A stretch of 64,000 nucleotides of DNA from Haloplanus sp. GDY1 (GTDB taxonomy: Archaea; Halobacteriota; Halobacteria; Halobacteriales; Haloferacaceae), in NCBI RefSeq assembly GCF_023703775.1, contig NZ_CP098514.1, positions 496,001 to 560,000 of the forward strand, given 5' to 3'. Below, one piece after another: positions 60,314 through 64,000 of this stretch; positions within the stretch are counted from its first letter, which is position 1, and every line of letters begins with the position of its first letter. The notes below the pieces were generated by a model. It ran no database searches. It was not told where the DNA came from and was given only the letters and a program-made list of their open reading frames with translations. A program made the translations under genes and the position numbers.

Positions 60314-61429
60314 ATGGGAATCACGGAATCGTTCGCTGGCGGGCGGCGGGTGACGGCCGACCGCGTTCTGGTAGCCGTGTTCGTGGCCGTCGGCCTCCTG
60401 CTTCTGGGTGATTTGCTCTGGGGACTGCTGGTCTCCGGCACGGTCGCGTTCGCCCGCGTCGGCTCGCTCGTCTGGGACGGCGTGATGCGCGGGCTCGTCA
60501 TCGGCCTGGCGGGCATCGGGCTCTCGATGACCTACAGCATCCTGAACTTCGCGAACTTCTCGCACGGCGACTACATCACCAGCGGCGCGTTCGCCGGGTG
60601 GGCGACCACCTACCTGCTGGCGGGGCTGGGGCGGGCCGACGTCGGCTCGCTCCTGCTGGTCGGCGCCGGCGGGTCCGTCCTCGGCGGCGCGCTCGGCATC
60701 GGCGTGACGACCACGCCCCTGGCCGTCGCGGCCGGCGTCGCCGTCGCCGGCGCGTTCACCGTCCTGTTGGCGCTCGCGCTCGACCGGGTGGTCTACGAGC
60801 CGATCCGGTCGGAGAGCGGCATCACCCTCCTCATCACGAGCATCGGCGTCGCGTTCGCGCTGCGCTACCTGATCCAGTTCGTCTTCGGCTCCAGCGTCCG
60901 CGGGACGACCGCCGCGGGAGCCATCCCGCAGGTACCGCTCTACTTCGTCGACGGCGTCGTCCGCGTCGACGCCCACGACGTCACGCTGCTCGTCGTCTCC
61001 GTGGGTCTGATGCTCGGCGTCCACCTCCTCCTCCAGACGACGAAACTCGGCAAGGCCATGCGGGCGATGTCCGACAACGAGGACCTCGCGCGCATCACCG
61101 GCATCCCGACCGAGCGGGTCGTCCGCGCGACCTGGATCGTCGGCGGCGGCCTCACCGGCGTCGCCGGCTACGTGTTCGTCCTCTGGAAGGGGACCCTCGG
61201 GTTCAACGACGGCTGGCTGCTCCTCCTGCTGATCTTCGCGGCGGTCATCCTCGGCGGCATCGGCTCCATCTACGGCGCCATCGCCGGCGGTCTCATCATC
61301 GGCGTCGCGGCGTCCGTCTCGGTGCTCTGGATCCCGGCCGCGTTCTCGCGGGCGGCGGCGTTCGTCGTCATGATCGTCATCCTGCTCGTCCGCCCGCAGG
61401 GGCTGTTCTCAGGGAGGTCGACCGCATGA
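60314..61429 (+). CDS. livH: Branched-chain amino acid/urea-type ABC transporter permease (LivH family)
   Basis: A 371-residue permease with about nine hydrophobic helices. The family pattern GLVIGLAGIGLSMTYSILNFANFSHGD is present near residue 55, and the EAA-like cytoplasmic loop TKLGKAMRAMSDNEDLARITGI lies near 245. It starts with MGITESFAG at ATG 60314. It overlaps livM by four bases (ATGA). Which solute is imported cannot be told without the binding protein. Confidence 0.87.
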   Translation: MGITESFAGGRRVTADRVLVAVFVAVGLLLLGDLLWGLLVSGTVAFARVGSLVWDGVMRGLVIGLAGIGLSMTYSILNFANFSHGDYITSGAFAGWATTYLLAGLGRADVGSLLLVGAGGSVLGGALGIGVTTTPLAVAAGVAVAGAFTVLLALALDRVVYEPIRSESGITLLITSIGVAFALRYLIQFVFGSSVRGTTAAGAIPQVPLYFVDGVVRVDAHDVTLLVVSVGLMLGVHLLLQTTKLGKAMRAMSDNEDLARITGIPTERVVRATWIVGGGLTGVAGYVFVLWKGTLGFNDGWLLLLLIFAAVILGGIGSIYGAIAGGLIIGVAASVSVLWIPAAFSRAAAFVVMIVILLVRPQGLFSGRSTA

Positions 61430-62820
61430 GCGCCGAGACGGACGCGGGTCCGAGTACCGTCGAGACCGCCCGCCGGCTCTGGGCGGAGGACGCCGTCAAG
61501 ATCACCGTCGTCCTGCTGGTCATCTACACCGCGTACCTGCTGAGCGGACTGGTCCTCGGCTACAGCGTCCGCGGCCAGTTGAACTCCCTCGCCTCGCTGA
61601 CCTTCTACATCGGCGTCTTCGCCACCCTCGCGCTCGCCTTGAACCTCCACTGGGGGTACACGGGCCTGTTCAACATCGGCGTCGTCGGCTTCATGGCCGT
61701 CGGCATCTACGTGATGGCGTTCGTCTCGAAGCCGCTGTACGGCTCCGGGGGCGCGGCACAGGTCGGCGGCCTCGGGCTCCCCATCCCGGTCGGAATCCTC
61801 GCGGGGATGATCGCCGCCGCGCTCCTCGGCTTCGTCGTCGCGCTTCCCGCCCTCCGGCTTCGCGCCGACTACCTCGCCATCGTCACCATCGCCATGTCGG
61901 AGATCGTCCGCTTTACCTTCCTCTCCTCGACCTTCCAGCAGTTCCAGGTTCCCCACACCCTCGCCGGCGACACCACCCGCGTCGGCTTCGGCGGCGGGAG
62001 CGGCCTCATCCTCGATTTCCCCGACCCGCTCCTGGCGTTCATCGACATGCTCGGCCTCTCGGGCGCCTACGCCGGCCTCGTCGCGTTCGTCGGACGGATC
62101 GTGGCGAACAACCCCGAGCCCATCGTCCACAGCCTCGTCTACGGCGTCGTCCTCCTGGGGTTCGTCACCGCCTACTTCTGGCTCCTGAAGCGGACGGGAG
62201 AATCGCCTTTCGGCCGCGTGCTGAAGGCGATCCGCGAGGACGAGGACGTGGCCCGCGCCCTCGGGAAGAACACCGACCGCTTCAAGATCACGTCGTTCAT
62301 GCTCGGCTGTGCGCTGATGGGGCTTGTCGGCATCCTCTGGCTGATGGGCCAGGGCGCGGTCACGCCCAACTTCTTCCGCCCGCGGCTCACCTTCTTCGTC
62401 TGGATCGCCCTCATCATCGGCGGCGCCGGGTCGAACACGGGGAGCGTCATCGGCGGCGCCCTCTTCGCCGCCGTCCTCTATCAGGGGCCGCTCTACTTCC
62501 AGAACCTCGTCACGAGCGTCTTCCAGCCCGGCGACGCACCGGGGAGTTTCGGCCCCGCCGTCGCGCCGCTGATCTCGGGGCTCGATCCCGTCCCCTTCCT
62601 GCTTTACACGCTCGATTCGGTCCGCCAGCTCCAGCTCGTCGTCATGGGCGTGGTGCTCGTCTGGTTGATGCACAACCGCCCCGAGGGGATGCTCGGCCAC
62701 CGCAAGGAGACGGCGGCCGCCATCCCGCTCGTCGGCCGGCCGACCGGCGAGGGGAGCGCGCCCGACCCCGAGACCGGGACCTCCCGAGCCGACGCCGAGG
62801 GGGGTGAGGAGGGTGAGTGA
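61426..62820 (+). CDS. livM: ABC transporter permease (LivM family)
   Basis: A 464-residue second permease. Helical region starts about residue 30; GYTGLFNIGVVGFMAVGIY matches the LivM pattern, and the cytoplasmic loop ESPFGRVLKAIREDEDVARALG near 260 fits the EAA loop. A longer extracellular insertion (about 335-400) and an acidic tail (DAEGGEEGE) extend the usual length. ATGA overlap with livH; the stop lies inside the next gene's start region. Confidence 0.87.
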   Translation: MSAETDAGPSTVETARRLWAEDAVKITVVLLVIYTAYLLSGLVLGYSVRGQLNSLASLTFYIGVFATLALALNLHWGYTGLFNIGVVGFMAVGIYVMAFVSKPLYGSGGAAQVGGLGLPIPVGILAGMIAAALLGFVVALPALRLRADYLAIVTIAMSEIVRFTFLSSTFQQFQVPHTLAGDTTRVGFGGGSGLILDFPDPLLAFIDMLGLSGAYAGLVAFVGRIVANNPEPIVHSLVYGVVLLGFVTAYFWLLKRTGESPFGRVLKAIREDEDVARALGKNTDRFKITSFMLGCALMGLVGILWLMGQGAVTPNFFRPRLTFFVWIALIIGGAGSNTGSVIGGALFAAVLYQGPLYFQNLVTSVFQPGDAPGSFGPAVAPLISGLDPVPFLLYTLDSVRQLQLVVMGVVLVWLMHNRPEGMLGHRKETAAAIPLVGRPTGEGSAPDPETGTSRADAEGGEEGE

Positions 62821-63619
62821 CGCCGTCGAGCGGTCGCGTCCCGACGTGACCGACACGCCACTCCGGGTCGAGGGGCTCACCAAGCGCTTCGGCGGTATCA
62901 CCGCCGTCGACGGCGCGACCTTCGAGGTCGAGCGCGGCACGCTCACCGGGTTGATCGGCCCGAACGGCGCCGGCAAGTCGACGACGTTCGACCTCGTCAC
63001 CGGCATGCTCACCCCCGACGCCGGGACCGTCACCTTCGACGACGAGGACATCACCGGCCTCGACCCCCACCGGATCGCCGACCGCGGCCTGGTCCGGACC
63101 TTCCAGATCGCCCGCGAACTGAAGGAGATGACCGTCCTGGAGAACATGATGCTCGCGCCGAAGGGCCAGCAAGGCGAGCGGCTCTGGCGGTCGGTCCTCC
63201 CCGGCGTCCGCGGGGGCGTCGTCAGCCAGGAGGAGGAACTGCTGGATCGGGTGTGGGAGACCCTGGAGTTCTTCGAGATCGAACACCTGGCCGAGGAGTA
63301 CGCGGGCAACCTCTCCGGCGGCCAGCGGAAACTCCTGGAGATGGCGCGCGCGCTGTTGACCGACCCCGACGTCCTCCTGCTCGACGAACCCTTCGCCGGC
63401 GTCAACCCGACGCTCGAACGCCGCCTCCTCGAACACGTCCACGAACTCCGGGATCAGGGCTACACCTTCCTGCTCGTCGAACACGACATGGATCTCATCA
63501 TGAACAACTGCCGACACGTGATCGTGATGCATCAGGGGCGGATCCTGACCGAGGGGACGCCCGAGGAGGTCAAGCAGGACGAGGCGGTTCTCGAGGCGTA
63601 TCTGGGTGGTGACGTATGA
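62813..63619 (+). CDS. livG: ABC transporter ATPase (LivG family)
   Basis: A 268-residue ATPase of the LivG type. Walker A is GPNGAGKST (about 48), the Q-loop contains RTFQIARELKEMTVLENM, the ABC signature is LSGGQRKLLEMARAL (about 172), Walker B is LLLDEPF, and the H-loop is LVEHDMDL. The start is one of three in-frame GTG codons (62804, 62813, 62846); the second overlaps the livM end and is preferred. Overlaps livF by four bases. Confidence 0.9.
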   Translation: MSDAVERSRPDVTDTPLRVEGLTKRFGGITAVDGATFEVERGTLTGLIGPNGAGKSTTFDLVTGMLTPDAGTVTFDDEDITGLDPHRIADRGLVRTFQIARELKEMTVLENMMLAPKGQQGERLWRSVLPGVRGGVVSQEEELLDRVWETLEFFEIEHLAEEYAGNLSGGQRKLLEMARALLTDPDVLLLDEPFAGVNPTLERRLLEHVHELRDQGYTFLLVEHDMDLIMNNCRHVIVMHQGRILTEGTPEEVKQDEAVLEAYLGGDV

Positions 63620-64000
63620 GCGCCGACGCGGACGCGGACGCGGACGCCGCCCCCGACGCCGACGGGGACCTCCTCGAAGTCGCGGACCTCGACGCCGGTT
63701 ACGGCGACCTGCAGATCCTCGACGGCGTCGATCTGACCGTCGACGACGGGGAGTACGTCACCATCGTCGGTCCGAACGGCGCCGGCAAGTCGACGGTGAT
63801 GAAGTCCGTGTTCGGGCTCACCACCTACATGGGCGGGACGATCCGGTTCGACGGGGCCGACATCACCGGCCGGTCGCCAGAGGAGATCATCCACGAGGGG
63901 ATCGGATACGTCCCGCAGTCGGACAACGTCTTCGCCTCGCTCTCGGTGCGGGAGAACCTGGAGATGGGGGCGTACATCCTCGACGAGGTCCCGGAGGACC
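63616..64000 (+). CDS. livF: ABC transporter ATPase (LivF family), partial
   Basis: The open frame starts at ATG 63616 (ATGA overlap) and runs off the window after 128 codons. N-terminal Asp-Ala repeats (SADADADADADAAPDADG) precede a LivF-type ATPase: LDAGYGDLQILDGVDL, Walker A GPNGAGKST and GIGYVPQSDNVFASLSV (Q-loop). The signature and Walker B lie outside the window. It completes the permease-ATPase set; a substrate-binding protein gene is expected nearby beyond the window. Confidence 0.88.
   Translation, partial: MSADADADADAAPDADGDLLEVADLDAGYGDLQILDGVDLTVDDGEYVTIVGPNGAGKSTVMKSVFGLTTYMGGTIRFDGADITGRSPEEIIHEGIGYVPQSDNVFASLSVRENLEMGAYILDEVPED

Overview
The window is a chromosomal segment of a haloarchaeon (class Halobacteria). 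The evidence is the high GC content, the strongly acidic predicted proteins, leaderless genes with TATA-like boxes about 25-35 nt upstream, archaeal markers (topoisomerase VI, ribosomal protein S17e, F420 biosynthesis CofD, a PAC2-family protein), and haloarchaeal families such as the PccB/PccX pair and a nar-type respiratory nitrate reductase cluster. The genus cannot be fixed from the sequence alone. No transposase, integrase, CRISPR array or rRNA was seen. No stretch over about 300 bases lacks a gene.

Layout. 1-9635: topoisomerase VI subunit B (partial, minus strand) is divergent from gyrB-gyrA. GyrB carries two inteins, both placed in Toprim active-site motifs and carrying different kinds of homing endonuclease. 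9637-16553: arginase, a sugar epimerase, an HTH regulator, a type II NADH dehydrogenase, a pyrimidine-salvage set (cytidine deaminase, uridine phosphorylase) with a 43-residue zinc-finger protein between, and small membrane proteins. 16550-25123: an acetyltransferase, small hypotheticals, an AtoE-type transporter, then grpE-dnaK-dnaJ with an AMP-ligase-like fragment, and a PAC2 protein. 25225-28737: the tightly overlapping set cofD / dus-like / CitG-like / DUF447, then rps17e. 28780-37005: a sensor kinase, pccX and pccB, two SNF-type Na+ symporters, an SDR and a quinone reductase.

37046-48195 is an eleven-gene minus-strand operon with almost continuous gene overlaps. It encodes a membrane protein, a Rieske protein, cytochrome b, a tiny membrane protein, NarG, NarH, a haem-binding EB_dh-like subunit, a TorD/NarJ chaperone, a membrane protein, a HEAT-repeat protein and an Mrp ATPase fused to a DUF2249 domain. 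Together they look like an externally facing respiratory nitrate reductase with its electron-supply and maturation genes. 48419-50430 is sucC-sucD. 50472-60188 holds a deacylase, several zinc-ribbon and unknown proteins, a long palindrome, an HTH regulator divergent from a drug/metabolite transporter that has a short upstream reading frame, a P-type cation ATPase, a UspA protein, a PPOX-family protein, tRNA-Thr(UGU) and an acetyltransferase. 60314-64000 is a Liv-type ABC transporter operon (two permeases, two ATPases), cut by the window edge.

The most interesting parts are the doubly interrupted GyrB (HNH intein with tandem tryptophan-marked repeats; LAGLIDADG intein carrying a Cro/C1-type HTH), a 17-nt alternating purine-pyrimidine tract just upstream of the gyrB TATA box, the accessory half of the nar operon, the CitG/DUF447 cofactor-like cluster and the 82-bp palindrome at 53833-53914.
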